From: Lachnospiraceae bacterium AC2031
Lineage (GTDB): Bacteria > Bacillota > Clostridia > Lachnospirales > Lachnospiraceae
Assembly: GCA_000687975.1 (NCBI GenBank)
Contig: JIAB01000001.1
Span: 1,426,001-1,490,000, forward strand
Length of the DNA: 64,000 nucleotides
Reading direction: 5' to 3'
Shown here piece by piece: positions 7,401-14,705 of the stretch. The notes beneath the pieces are model-generated. The model was not told the DNA's origin. It did not search any database and saw only the letters and a program-made list of their open reading frames with translations. Positions within the stretch are counted from its first letter, which is position 1, and the number at the start of each line of letters is the position of its first letter. A program made the translations under genes and the position numbers.

Positions 7401-10331
7401 CACGACAGTCGCAGTCTTTGCGGTACCGTCATAGGTAAGATCAGACGGTGCTGAATAGGTGAAGTCGCTAACAACGGGCGTTAGCGCGGTAGACGCAAAT
7501 TGTGCGGTAAGATCTAAATCTTCGCTGATATTCTTATACTCCAGCTCCGCATTATCCGAATAAAGAGTTTCTCCATTATACCAACCAGTAAAGGCATAAC
7601 CATCCGCAGGGACTGCGGTGATTGTACCGGTGTTATTTGCAGCGGGATAGAATGAAACCTTTCCACCGGATAGAACATTGATGGATGCACCTTCGTTCAC
7701 ATTTATGAAATAATCGGTTTCAACATTCAATGTGCCTGTTAAATCAAATTCGCTCACTACAAAAACCGAAGTCCCAGAACAATTTCCATAAGTACCGCTG
7801 TTCATCACGACTTTTCCGTTTTCTCCGACATTGAGAGTGAGCTTGGAAGGCGCCGCCTCATTCACCGTAACATCACAGCTTGCGCTCTTTGTGCTGTCAG
7901 CATTGCTGGTGCATGTGACGGTGGCACTGCCCACTGATATGCCCTTAGCATAGACGGTCATGGTTTCGGTGGCTGTATCCAATGTGACCGGAGTTTCACA
8001 AGTTTCGTCGGAATACAACGCCACTGCACTCGCGTTCGTTCCGCCGACGCTCCACTTCACGGTCTTGTCCGTAGCGCCGTCAGGTGTCACGGTAGCATTG
8101 AAAGATACACTACCTCCTACATTGATGGTCTGTGCATCGGTCTTGTCAAGTGACACGACAGTGACTGGCACTGTGCTTACCACCTTCATATAATGCGTCC
8201 GCGTGGTCAGGCTGCTTGTCGTATCCGTCCAGTTTGAATTGTCATTAGATGTAAAAACAGCGAGACCTGTGCCGATGGTCAGCGTACCATTGCCACTGCC
8301 GCCATGCCCCGCGCCGATGCCCATGCCCTTACCTTGACCATCACCACTTGCCGTAACCGTGCCGCCATATATCGTAACAGTTCCTCCTGCTCCACCGTTT
8401 CCGCCACCGATGCCTGCAGCTTTCGTGTTGCCTAGCGCGGTGACTTCGCCGCCGTGGATGGTCACTGTGCCGCCGCTTGCGCCGTTGCTGCCACCAATGC
8501 CTGCGTACTCACCTTCACAGGTATTAATTGTGCCATTTACGGTACCCGCGTACAGTTTGCCTGTGCCAAGTATGGTCTCGTCTATGCTTCCCGCATAGAT
8601 GTTCAACGTATTGCCGCTTGTGACCGTGATTCCCTTACGGGCGATCAGGGTCGCGCCATCGCAGAGAATCAGGTTGACTGTGCCGTTGACAACAAGGCGG
8701 TTTGTTGCTACCGCATTGCCAGATAGGATTACATACCAACCCGCCGGTATCGTAGTGAGTGTGCTGTTCGTCCCCTCTACGAAAGCGGTGTAGCTCGTAC
8801 AGGCTTTCGTTTCCGCCGTGCCGGTCGTCGCGTTGTGGTCGATGTAGGCCACGGGATCGGGAACCGCCGGGAACTGAACTTTCTTATAAGAATTAAGTTC
8901 CTGCCCTGCTTCACTGACTGCAATTGATGCCTTTCCCGTAGTGCCTTCTGTGTCCGTCCATCCGGTTCCGGCAACGGAGTTCTTCACTGTGCCGCTGATG
9001 GCCTGCGAGTTTCCGATGGCACTCAGTGAGCCATCAACGGTAACGTTGCCGGCCCAGATTCCACAACTTCCGGCTTCTCCTGTTCCGCCGCTTGCAGCCA
9101 ACGTTCCACTGCTTCTAACTGTAACATCAGCGGCATAGATACCACAGCTCATAGCGTCTTGAGTCTCGCCACCGCTTGCATTTAACGGCCCATTGATGGT
9201 GACTGCCCTGTCAACATAGATGCCGTAGCTACAGCCGTAGCCGTTAGCAGATTCGCCACCCGTAGTGGTCAATCTGCCACTGCCCTTAATGGTCAGACAG
9301 CCATCGTCAATATAGATACCTTCGGAATTGTCGTCAAGACCATTCGTCTCCGGTCCGGTGACTGTACTGTTTTCTGTCACGTTGATGGTCAGATCTAAGC
9401 CTTTGGCGTAAATAGCGGCATACTCAGAATCATTATTCCCGCCGCTGATATCCGCACCGTTAAGCACAAGAGTAGCAGGGCTGCTTTCGTTCACATCTGT
9501 TGTTGCCGCATTGTCATCTACTGCCGGAGTGAATACTACTGTTGTCCCTTCATCAGTATCGCCCAACACATCGTCCTTGTTCGCGCTCGTCACCTGTACG
9601 CCACCGACCCAGAGGGGATACTCAACGACCGGCGTCAACTCAAATTTCTTCGTGCTAGAATCAAACGTCACCTTGCTCAGGTCGAGCTTTAAAGCGGGAC
9701 GAACACCGAGTTCTTCATCGTAAGTGGGGGACAAAACTACCAAACCCAAATCGCCAGTCACAATCCTCACAAAATCATAATTTCCTTCGTCTAATGATGT
9801 GCGTAGCCACCATCCTTTTTGATAGCCACCATCCGGAAAGTCTGCCTTAAGAACAGCTCTAGGAACCCTTTCTGCTTCATCAACGCTCAGAAGATATAAC
9901 TTGCCGTTCCCCGCATCGTTGATTACAGAAGCAACACCCGAAAAATCTGGATTTCCTGTACCGGCTGTACCCGCAACTATACTATCCAAATAGCCCTTTA
10001 ACGTCGAACTGGCGTAACTGTTGGGTGCAGGATAAGAATCATGGAACTTTGCCGTACCAAAAGCCGTCCCCTGCGCCAGCAATGTAACCGTTCCCGATGT
10101 GGCGCTAGTGGATTCATCTTTGATTATGTACCAATCAAAGCCATTAAAATGGACTACCTTGCCCGGCAATGAATCACTATCATCTTCATCATTTACCAGA
10201 TAACTGCCATAAGGCGTATCCGCATACGCAGTCAGGCTCATCCCCGGAATGATTCCAGTCAATGTACTAAGCACCATCACCAGGCTTAATAAGATACTTA
10301 ATAAACGTTTCATCTTTCTTTCCATAAGCAT
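4446..10331 (-). CDS. Giant repeat-rich surface protein with C-terminal wall-binding repeats
   Basis: Protein of 1961 aa. In order: signal peptide (cut near TAYA, residue 38); a DUF6273-like domain (WWLRTS, VRPALKL, residues 40-235); a beta-helix-like region with many Gly/Thr repeats (GGTVTIHGG, GGTVTIYGG, about 280-690); a BIG2-like Ig domain (about 720-830); an InlB-type repeat (YAFTGWYNGE); eight MBG-like repeats of about 91 aa (about 955-1678) with the conserved core VGTYYVGITVTEGDNY; a Pro/Glu/Lys linker; and Trp/Tyr-rich wall-binding repeats (about 1815-1961). Repeats 3-5 are duplicated as 6-8. This suggests a long stalk that displays the N-terminal domains away from the wall. The ATG at 10331 follows AAGGAG. 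A role in adhesion is inference. Confidence 0.88.
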   Translation of the reverse strand: MLMERKMKRLLSILLSLVMVLSTLTGIIPGMSLTAYADTPYGSYLVNDEDDSDSLPGKVVHFNGFDWYIIKDESTSATSGTVTLLAQGTAFGTAKFHDSYPAPNSYASSTLKGYLDSIVAGTAGTGNPDFSGVASVINDAGNGKLYLLSVDEAERVPRAVLKADFPDGGYQKGWWLRTSLDEGNYDFVRIVTGDLGLVVLSPTYDEELGVRPALKLDLSKVTFDSSTKKFELTPVVEYPLWVGGVQVTSANKDDVLGDTDEGTTVVFTPAVDDNAATTDVNESSPATLVLNGADISGGNNDSEYAAIYAKGLDLTINVTENSTVTGPETNGLDDNSEGIYIDDGCLTIKGSGRLTTTGGESANGYGCSYGIYVDRAVTINGPLNASGGETQDAMSCGIYAADVTVRSSGTLAASGGTGEAGSCGIWAGNVTVDGSLSAIGNSQAISGTVKNSVAGTGWTDTEGTTGKASIAVSEAGQELNSYKKVQFPAVPDPVAYIDHNATTGTAETKACTSYTAFVEGTNSTLTTIPAGWYVILSGNAVATNRLVVNGTVNLILCDGATLIARKGITVTSGNTLNIYAGSIDETILGTGKLYAGTVNGTINTCEGEYAGIGGSNGASGGTVTIHGGEVTALGNTKAAGIGGGNGGAGGTVTIYGGTVTASGDGQGKGMGIGAGHGGSGNGTLTIGTGLAVFTSNDNSNWTDTTSSLTTRTHYMKVVSTVPVTVVSLDKTDAQTINVGGSVSFNATVTPDGATDKTVKWSVGGTNASAVALYSDETCETPVTLDTATETMTVYAKGISVGSATVTCTSNADSTKSASCDVTVNEAAPSKLTLNVGENGKVVMNSGTYGNCSGTSVFVVSEFDLTGTLNVETDYFINVNEGASINVLSGGKVSFYPAANNTGTITAVPADGYAFTGWYNGETLYSDNAELEYKNISEDLDLTAQFASTALTPVVSDFTYSAPSDLTYDGTAKTATVVPKEGVTGMGQVTVKYYSNPECTAELVGSPTNVGTYYVGITVTEGDNYSAVSTVLHDSSWQFTIGKATPTADDFNFTAPSSRGYDGTDKTATVVPGSGVTGMGNVTVKYYSDAACTDVVENPKNVGTYYVGITVTEGDNYNAITSVLHDSNWKFTICKVNPSASDFTYIAPADLDYDDTAKSATVSAASGITGIGAVTVKYYSDAACTTVAVPKNAGTYYVGITVTEGDNYNAAATVLHGEDWKFTICKINPTASDFIYAAPADLDYDDTAKSATVTAASTAKGMGTVSVKYYSDAACSTEAEPVNVGTYYVGITVTEGDNYNAAAAVLHGEDWKFTIGKITPNANDFVFTAPSDLNYDGTAKSATVTAVSSAKGMGEVTVKYYSDVACSTEAEPVNVGTYYVGITVTEGDNYNATTAVLHGEDWKFTIGKINPAASDFTYAAPSDLNYDGTAKSATVTAASGITGIGAVTVKYYSDAACTTVAVPKNAGTYYVGITVTEGDNYNAAATVLHGEDWKFTICKINPTASDFIYAAPADLDYDDTAKSATVTAASTAKGMGTVSVKYYSDAACSTEAEPVNVGTYYVGITVTEGDNYNAAAAVLHGEDWKFTIGKITPNANDFVFTAPSDLNYDGTAKSATVTAVSSAKGMGEVTVKYYSDVACSTEAEPVNVGTYYVGITVTEGDNYNATTAVLHGEDWKFTINRTNATSSTITVNNRTYDGTEKPLVTEDKSTLVGGEMWYALGENATTVPADNIYTTTIPTATDAGTYYVWYKVVGDANHFDSEAKCIESIIKEQPKDEPKDEPKEEPKETPKETDVTPEVEENTEDNSSEEVPTETQSPYRTEWVDGQWYDSEGNATYKPQGKWYQDSTGWWYQDEDGWYPSSQWQKIDGKWYYFTSDGYMDYSEYRDGFWLGSDGAWVETYYGGGWGEKDGQFWYEDASGWYPVSQWLWINGKCYYFGSDGYRVYNQYVDGYWVNNDGEWEP
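5297..6935. repeat. Tandem 819-bp duplication of three MBG repeats
   Basis: The DNA for repeats 6-8 (about 5297-6115) and 3-5 (about 6116-6935) matches at a constant offset of 819 bp, equal to three 273-bp units. The matching strings starting at 5551 and 6370 show the offset. A central block (roughly 5409-6025 against 6228-6844) appears identical base for base, while the edges differ at a few positions. This is a recent higher-order duplication or gene conversion. Confidence 0.85.
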
Positions 10332-10396
10332 TTTTCTCCTTCATACTGTATTTGCGACTGTTAAAGTTGCCGCTAAACCATTATCTATATAAAAGA

Positions 10397-10445
10397 AACC
10401 GCCGAACCTGACAGGGTATACTTACCCCGTCAGACTCCGACGGTT
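10397..10445 (-). terminator. Terminator of the 38-aa peptide gene
   Basis: Interrupted inverted repeat (AACCG...CGGTT outside, CTGAC/GTCAG and GGG/CCC inside), followed on the minus strand by a T-rich stretch (TTTCTTTTATAT). It starts at the stop codon of the small ORF at 10444-10560 and lies 66 bp before the giant gene, so the peptide probably has its own short transcript. Confidence 0.65.
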
Positions 10446-10560
10446 ATCCATCCTGAATGTTGTATTCAGTTTCAAGCGCCCTACTGCCACAAGACGCAAA
10501 AAAAGCGCAGTTATAGCATCTGCTCTGCTCTGCTCTAAGAAGTGTAGGTCTAATCCTCAT
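10444..10560 (-). CDS. Small Cys-containing peptide (38 aa), unknown function
   Basis: Peptide starting MRIRPTLLRAEQ with three cysteines in CYNCAFFASC (C15, C18, C24). A longer frame opens at 10668, but the ATG at 10560 has a very strong ribosome site (AGGGGGTGA, 5 nt before ATG). It is framed by its own SARP-like promoter (10634-10666) and terminator (10397-10445). The same promoter architecture drives the VirB2-like gene at 10834-11283. There is no signal peptide or membrane segment. It could be a signalling peptide, a modified-peptide precursor or a small metal-binding protein; no family is recognised. The packaging of signals makes a real gene likely. Confidence 0.6.
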   Translation of the reverse strand: MRIRPTLLRAEQSRCYNCAFFASCGSRALETEYNIQDG

Positions 10561-10633
10561 GGCAGTCACCCCCTCTTTTCTAGCATTATCCCTAAAAAAG
10601 CGAATAACATCCCCTAACTCATTTTCTATGAAA

Positions 10634-10666
10634 ATTATATCAATTAAAGCGCAACAAAAGTGCAAC
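10634..10666 (-). promoter_or_regulatory. SARP-like activated promoter of the 38-aa peptide
   Basis: On the minus strand: GTTGCAC, 4 nt, GTTGCGC, 9 nt, then a perfect -10 TATAAT at 10634-10639. The heptamers start 11 bp apart. There is no good -35 box, as expected for a promoter that needs an activator. The predicted start lies about 67 nt upstream of the ATG at 10560. It is nearly identical to the site at 11358-11390. Confidence 0.65.
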
Positions 10667-10688
10667 ACAGACTAAGGTTTTCATTAAC

Positions 10689-10730
10689 CGGAAATTTTTC
10701 TCAGCATGTAATTCTATGAAAAAATTTCCG
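10689..10730. repeat. Inverted repeat upstream of the small-peptide promoter
   Basis: CGGAAATTTTT and AAAAATTTCCG, 11-bp perfect arms separated by 20 nt. It lies 23 bp upstream of the SARP-like heptamers and 104 bp downstream of the VirB2-like stop. It could be an operator or a structural element; its function is unknown. Confidence 0.45.
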
Positions 10731-10736
10731 TTATTA

Positions 10737-10775
10737 AAAATGTGACAAACGGCCAATGGCCATCTGTCACATTTT
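10737..10775 (-). terminator. Terminator of the VirB2-like gene (TGTGACA palindrome family)
   Basis: AAAATGTGACA and TGTCACATTTT arms with an inner GGCC-AAT-GGCC stem, followed by TTTTTA on the minus strand. It lies 59 bp downstream of the VirB2-like stop. The outer arms match the palindromes at 3119, 14248 and 45736. Confidence 0.7.
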
Positions 10776-10833
10776 CACAGTATATATATGAATACCCTCT
10801 CCAAAATATTCACGTATAAATACTGTCGTAAGC

Positions 10834-11283
10834 TTACTGTGTTGTTGTCACTTCAATAGTTGTGTTTGTTCCAGCTGTTGCATTATTCATCCGTGTTGTA
10901 AGTGACTCGATTGAAAGCTTAAGTGCTACTATAAGGATAAATATAAGTAAGCATCCAATAAGAGCTGTCTTAAGAGCCTGCTTTCTCTTTTCCTTCTCCT
11001 GTGGCTCCTCAGCAGTTACAAACTTAACACCGAGCATGATGCAGAAGAGAACTCCTCCTGCTCCTACGATTGCAAGAAGTGGATCTACCAATGGATTGAT
11101 AAGCTCCACGATTGATGATACAACACCATCAGAGTTTGCTCCGCCAGATGCGAATGCTGCTCCGCTATATGTAAGTGTAACAACAGCTGCTACCATAGAT
11201 GTTCCTAATGCTTTTGCTGTCATACAAGCCTTACGACTCTTTGAAAGGCTTGTTACGCTTTTCATAATCATGTCGTTTTTCAT
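10834..11283 (-). CDS. VirB2/TrbC-like pilin or small secreted membrane protein
   Basis: Protein of 149 aa with a long basic N-terminus, a hydrophobic stretch ending in AFA (about residues 26-46, a likely signal cleavage), then two further membrane segments (LLAIVGAGGVLFCIMLGVKF and ALIGCLLIFILIVALKL) joined by a charged loop (EEPQEKEKRKQ). This is the layout of VirB2/TrbC pilins and the related conserved membrane proteins of Gram-positive conjugation systems. No other type IV secretion or conjugation gene is in the window, so it is an orphan. It has a SARP-like promoter and its own terminator, so its transcription is tied to the neighbouring kinase/regulator genes. Confidence 0.65.
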   Translation of the reverse strand: MKNDMIMKSVTSLSKSRKACMTAKALGTSMVAAVVTLTYSGAAFASGGANSDGVVSSIVELINPLVDPLLAIVGAGGVLFCIMLGVKFVTAEEPQEKEKRKQALKTALIGCLLIFILIVALKLSIESLTTRMNNATAGTNTTIEVTTTQ

Positions 11284-11357
11284 TCTCCCAATCCTCTTTG
11301 GCTAATTTTTATAATGTCTTTGCTTGTCCTCAAAGCTGTTTTTGTTCTTATGGCTTG

Positions 11358-11390
11358 ATTATAGCAAGGAAAGCGCAACAAAAGCGCAAC
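11358..11390 (-). promoter_or_regulatory. SARP-like activated promoter of the VirB2-like gene
   Basis: On the minus strand: GTTGCGC, 4 nt, GTTGCGC, 9 nt, TATAAT (11358-11363). The direct heptamers are identical and 11 bp apart, the spacing known for SARP activators. The leader to the ATG at 11283 is about 67 nt, almost the same as at the 38-aa peptide gene. No -35 consensus is present. Confidence 0.7.
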
Positions 11391-11420
11391 ACAGATTTAA
11401 AAAAATTTTATTTTTTTCTT

Positions 11421-12620
11421 CTACATCTTAGCTCTTGATGCTGGAATCTTTATGATAGCTTCTGTTCCTTCATCTGATTTATTGAGAATCATCTCGCCAT
11501 CGCAGAGAATCTTTAGTCTGGTTTTAACATTTGCCGTTCCTACGCTCTTATGTTTCTTCTGAGTTGAAAGCTCGGTCTGTTTGCCATGGCCATCGTCAAT
11601 TACCTTAACGAAGACATAGCCTCCCTCTTCTTTTGTCTCTATGCGGATGATATCACCTGCTTCGCTCATTCCTATACCATAATAGATGGCATTTTCCACC
11701 AAGGGCTGTACCGTAAGGGCAGGAATTCTGAAGTCGGTTATTTCAAAATTCTTTTCAAGCTCAAAATTACGGGATGGAAGGATCTTGGAAAGCGCCACAT
11801 AGGCGTCCACATGCTCCATCTCCTGTAAGAAAGGAATCATTTTCTCGTTAGTCAGCGCCTCAAAATTCATTCTAAGATACTGTGAAAAGTTGAGTATCGC
11901 TGGTTTTACAGCCGTTGTATCCTCGTCCGAAAGAAGAGCGATCTGCTGAAGCGCATTATAAATAAAATGGGGATGAATCTGTTCCATAAGCAGCGACACC
12001 TTATTCTCAGAAAGCTCAACCTGCTTATCCAGAAGTTCACGTTCCGTATCAGCCTGATAACCGAAGAATACTATAAGTAGCATCATAGTAAGTCCTGCCC
12101 CCTGAAGTCTCAGGTCGTAGTAAAGCATTCCCGAAAGAGCTGTACATATTGGAAAAAGTGTTGCCAGCAGGAATCCAATGATCTCACCGATTGACTTAGA
12201 AGAAATATAGAGCATAACAATAAGAACTATATTCTGTGCCGTAAATACAACGCTGATAAGATATCCGCCTCGTCCATAGACCACCATCATCATAACGAGT
12301 ACTGATACTATTGTCTGAAGGAACATCCAGAAGAATCCGTCCCAGTTCTGGCCCGCATCACGTTCAGTTTCTATAAAGTAAAGGGTGAACATAGGAATGA
12401 CCAGAGAATATACCACGTAGGCATATGATACATAATCCGCTATCTGGAACATAAGACCGCCAAGACATATAGCAACACACGAAATGAAGTACCTGATTCT
12501 TCGACTTCTGTTCTTAATCTGGAACGCCACAATAAAAACCACAATCGACAGTACAATACAGATGAGCGTCGAGATGTGATTGATCAGCGATATCACAATT
12601 TCCAGCGGAATACTTACCAT
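11421..12620 (-). CDS. LytS-type sensor histidine kinase
   Basis: Protein of 399 aa with six to seven membrane segments in residues 5-190, a short linker, a His_kinase (PF06580-type) box QIHPHFIYNALQQI with the phospho-acceptor His near residue 217, and an HATPase domain (QPLVENAIYYGI, DDGHGK). This class autophosphorylates and passes phosphate to LytTR or similar regulators. It is the last gene of the operon 14655-11421, after the membrane protein, with an AATGAGTC palindrome in the gap. The likely partner is one of the three regulators in the block. The signal is unknown; the multi-span sensor could detect a peptide or membrane state. Confidence 0.88.
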   Translation of the reverse strand: MVSIPLEIVISLINHISTLICIVLSIVVFIVAFQIKNRSRRIRYFISCVAICLGGLMFQIADYVSYAYVVYSLVIPMFTLYFIETERDAGQNWDGFFWMFLQTIVSVLVMMMVVYGRGGYLISVVFTAQNIVLIVMLYISSKSIGEIIGFLLATLFPICTALSGMLYYDLRLQGAGLTMMLLIVFFGYQADTERELLDKQVELSENKVSLLMEQIHPHFIYNALQQIALLSDEDTTAVKPAILNFSQYLRMNFEALTNEKMIPFLQEMEHVDAYVALSKILPSRNFELEKNFEITDFRIPALTVQPLVENAIYYGIGMSEAGDIIRIETKEEGGYVFVKVIDDGHGKQTELSTQKKHKSVGTANVKTRLKILCDGEMILNKSDEGTEAIIKIPASRAKM

Positions 12621-12631
12621 ATATACTCTCC

Positions 12632-12669
12632 AATGAGTCGATTTGGCTCTGAGCCCTTTTGACTCACTT
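12632..12669. repeat. AATGAGTC palindrome, copy 1
   Basis: AATGAGTC-GATTT-GGCTC-T-GAGCC-CTTTT-GACTCA hairpin in the gap between the membrane protein and the LytS-type kinase; it includes the stop codon of the former. Member of the seven-copy family described in the findings. Confidence 0.75.
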
Positions 12670-13353
12670 CTGATTATTGTAGGAGTAAATGTAGTAATCG
12701 TAACTGAAGTTCTTTACTCTTACATACATAATGATCATTATTGCAACATTAAATATATAAACTATAGAGATAAAAATCACCGCGAAAACGGAAAGGTTCT
12801 CCGTTCCATTTTCTAGACTTATTACCACATTCAGCATTATCTGAGAGGCAAATGCGGCTATTATATAAACTTCTGTTCGAAGACAGCCCAAACGCTTAGA
12901 TTTCTTTCCCATCTCTGTATATGCATCCGCAGCTCCACGAAGTGTAAAGATCAGCATCATAAGCAGGCAGGCAGTTGGTACCATTTTAGAAAAGAGAAGT
13001 ATGATATCAAACCATTTCGGTATACCTTCAAATTCAGAGATCCATTTCATTACATATACAACAGCCTCTGTAATTATATAGGCTCCTGTCATATTACAGG
13101 ATACACCGAACCAGCGATTGATTATCGAAAGGTGATATAGACATGACAAAATGCCGATTATAGCCATATATGTAAAGAAGTAACACAGCATGAACAAGGA
13201 ATCGTTCATCTGGTACATAGCGGCCTCATCGACATCACCTGAAATAAACATCTGAATCAAAGGAGACAGCATGCTTGTCATGATTGCTACGATCATAGCA
13301 AATATAACATACGGAAAGAGCCGTAGTGTTTTATAGTCTAACTTTTCTTTCAT
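12664..13353 (-). CDS. Multi-spanning membrane protein of the kinase operon, unknown function
   Basis: Protein of 229 aa with about six hydrophobic segments and short polar loops; no known family is recognised. The ATG at 13353 comes one base after the TAA of the upstream SARP-type regulator, so the two are translationally coupled. The position between a response regulator and its kinase suggests an accessory sensor or an exporter of the signal, but this is inference from context only. Confidence 0.7.
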   Translation of the reverse strand: MKEKLDYKTLRLFPYVIFAMIVAIMTSMLSPLIQMFISGDVDEAAMYQMNDSLFMLCYFFTYMAIIGILSCLYHLSIINRWFGVSCNMTGAYIITEAVVYVMKWISEFEGIPKWFDIILLFSKMVPTACLLMMLIFTLRGAADAYTEMGKKSKRLGCLRTEVYIIAAFASQIMLNVVISLENGTENLSVFAVIFISIVYIFNVAIMIIMYVRVKNFSYDYYIYSYNNQK

Positions 13354-13354
13354 A

Positions 13355-14146
13355 TTATTTCATAATGAGTTCGCCGAGAGTCATCTCAGCCCATGAAAAC
13401 TGGATCATATATTCGCCCATGAAGGAATTGACAGCGTGAGTATCACCCTGAAGATAGCTAAGATAATCGCAGTCAATAAGAGAGCAGTCCACACCGTAAG
13501 CGTTCCAGCCCTTTACAAAGACATTTGCTGCCCCAACCTTAGCCAGATCATCTCTAAGACTTGAGAGGAATACACGAAGCTGCTTTTTTAACGCACGGTC
13601 TTCGTCTCTATCCTCAAAAAGAACTCCGCAGAGTTCACCGATGGAGCAAAGTGCTCCTCTTCTATCTATCATATAGGCAAGGATTTCCTTGCTTTTACTT
13701 CTCTTAAACTTAATTGGATGGTCGTCCTTATCGAAAACCTCAAAATTTCCAAAGCACTGAACTCTGATAAGACCCTTGCGTTCCGCAACTATAGGAGTAC
13801 GAAGGTTATCAAGCTCACGTTCAAGTGCCTCTTTTGTGGCAGGTTTAAGAACGAATCCACTGGCATGAGACTGAAAAGCCTGGTAAGCAAACTTTTCATG
13901 ACCAGTTACAAATACAATATTGGTATTAGGTGAAAGCTTCTTCACCTCCATAGCCATCTCAAGACCTGACATTTCCGGCATTTCTATATCCAGCCATGCC
14001 ACATCAGGCTTTGCTTCGTCAGCAAATGCAAGCGCCTCTTTGATATCCGAAAACGGTTTATGTGTGCCGGACGGATCAATCTCACCCATAATCTTAGTAA
14101 TTTCTTCAGCAACATTTGGCTGATCATCGATAGAAAATGTAATCAT
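13355..14146 (-). CDS. Response regulator with SARP/BTAD-like DNA-binding output domain
   Basis: Protein of 263 aa. Residues 1-120 are a receiver with the phospho-acceptor Asp in AWLDIEMPEMSG and the switch Lys in FVLKPATKE. Residues 135-240 form a winged-helix domain of the SARP/BTAD N-terminal type (RVQCFGNFEVF, KRSKSKEILAYMIDRRGA, LKKQLRVFLSSLRDDL). The start at 14146 follows AGGGGG; the frame opens further upstream at 14206 but within a hairpin. SARP proteins bind direct heptamer repeats spaced 11 bp, and three such sites lie within 4 kb. It is the best candidate to activate the pilin-like gene, the 38-aa peptide and its own operon. Confidence 0.85.
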   Translation of the reverse strand: MITFSIDDQPNVAEEITKIMGEIDPSGTHKPFSDIKEALAFADEAKPDVAWLDIEMPEMSGLEMAMEVKKLSPNTNIVFVTGHEKFAYQAFQSHASGFVLKPATKEALERELDNLRTPIVAERKGLIRVQCFGNFEVFDKDDHPIKFKRSKSKEILAYMIDRRGALCSIGELCGVLFEDRDEDRALKKQLRVFLSSLRDDLAKVGAANVFVKGWNAYGVDCSLIDCDYLSYLQGDTHAVNSFMGEYMIQFSWAEMTLGELIMK

Positions 14147-14175
14147 CCCCCTATCCTCTCTCGATGCTATGGAAC

Positions 14176-14206
14176 GTGACACCAGTGCCCTGCTCACTAC
14201 TGTCAC
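14176..14206 (-). promoter_or_regulatory. Hairpin in the leader of the SARP-type regulator, inner segment complementary to its neighbour
   Basis: GTGACA...TGTCAC stem enclosing the 13-mer GTGCCCTGCTCAC (14185-14197, plus strand). That 13-mer is the exact reverse complement of 14261-14273 in the next hairpin. It lies 30 nt before the start of the SARP-type regulator on the minus strand. Confidence 0.6.
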
Positions 14207-14247
14207 ACCTTGTTACACCCATAAAAAGTATTTCAAAACCCTTCTCA

Positions 14248-14287
14248 AAATGTGAAAGTGGTGAGCAGGGCACCCGCCATCACATTT
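14248..14287 (-). promoter_or_regulatory. Second hairpin (AAATGTGA family) with complementary inner segment
   Basis: AAATGTGA...TCACATTT arms with an inner GGTG/CACC stem and the 13-mer GTGAGCAGGGCAC at 14261-14273. It lies between the stop of the single-domain regulator (14293) and the SARP-type regulator. It could be a terminator-like element that rearranges by pairing with 14185-14197. Confidence 0.6.
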
Positions 14288-14292
14288 ATCGA

Positions 14293-14655
14293 TTAGTGAA
14301 AATCGGCTAAGACATGAGTTACTTCGCGGGTCAGCGTCTCCTGGTTTACTGGTTTCAGGAGGTAGCCATCCGCATGCACATCAAATGCATCTATCGCATA
14401 CTTTTCGTACGCAGTTACAAAAATTATCTTAATATCAGGTTTCACCTCGCGAAGCTTCTTCACAAGATTAATCCCGTTAATATCTGGCATGTTTATATCT
14501 AGCATAGCAATATCGACCGGGTTCTTAGTGCACCAATCAAGTGCAGACCTGGATTTGGTAAAACCCTTTATATCTGTAAGTTCTGGAATATTCTCACAAA
14601 GCTTGGTTAGATAATCCAGACCTGTTTTTTCATCATCAACTAAAACAGCCTTCAT
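14293..14655 (-). CDS. Single-domain response regulator (receiver only)
   Basis: Protein of 120 aa consisting of a CheY-like receiver only: acidic pair VDDE, phospho-acceptor Asp in AMLDINMPDING, Thr in IFVTAYEKYAI and Lys in YLLKPVNQE. No output domain follows. The start at 14655 (MKAVLVDDEK) sits 6 nt after AGAGG; an ATG three bases earlier is possible. First gene behind the SARP-like promoter at 14706-14737, upstream of the SARP-type regulator. It probably acts as a phosphate sink, relay or adaptor between the two kinases of the block. Confidence 0.85.
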   Translation of the reverse strand: MKAVLVDDEKTGLDYLTKLCENIPELTDIKGFTKSRSALDWCTKNPVDIAMLDINMPDINGINLVKKLREVKPDIKIIFVTAYEKYAIDAFDVHADGYLLKPVNQETLTREVTHVLADFH

Positions 14656-14705
14656 CATAATCCTCTTTGCTATGCCGCACTCCGGCATTTACGCGACTAA
14701 AAAAG

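Noticed and set aside
8359-9723. Several plus-strand frames inside the giant gene
   Set aside because: Shadows of the minus-strand repeats; Pro/Thr-rich composition and no ribosome sites.
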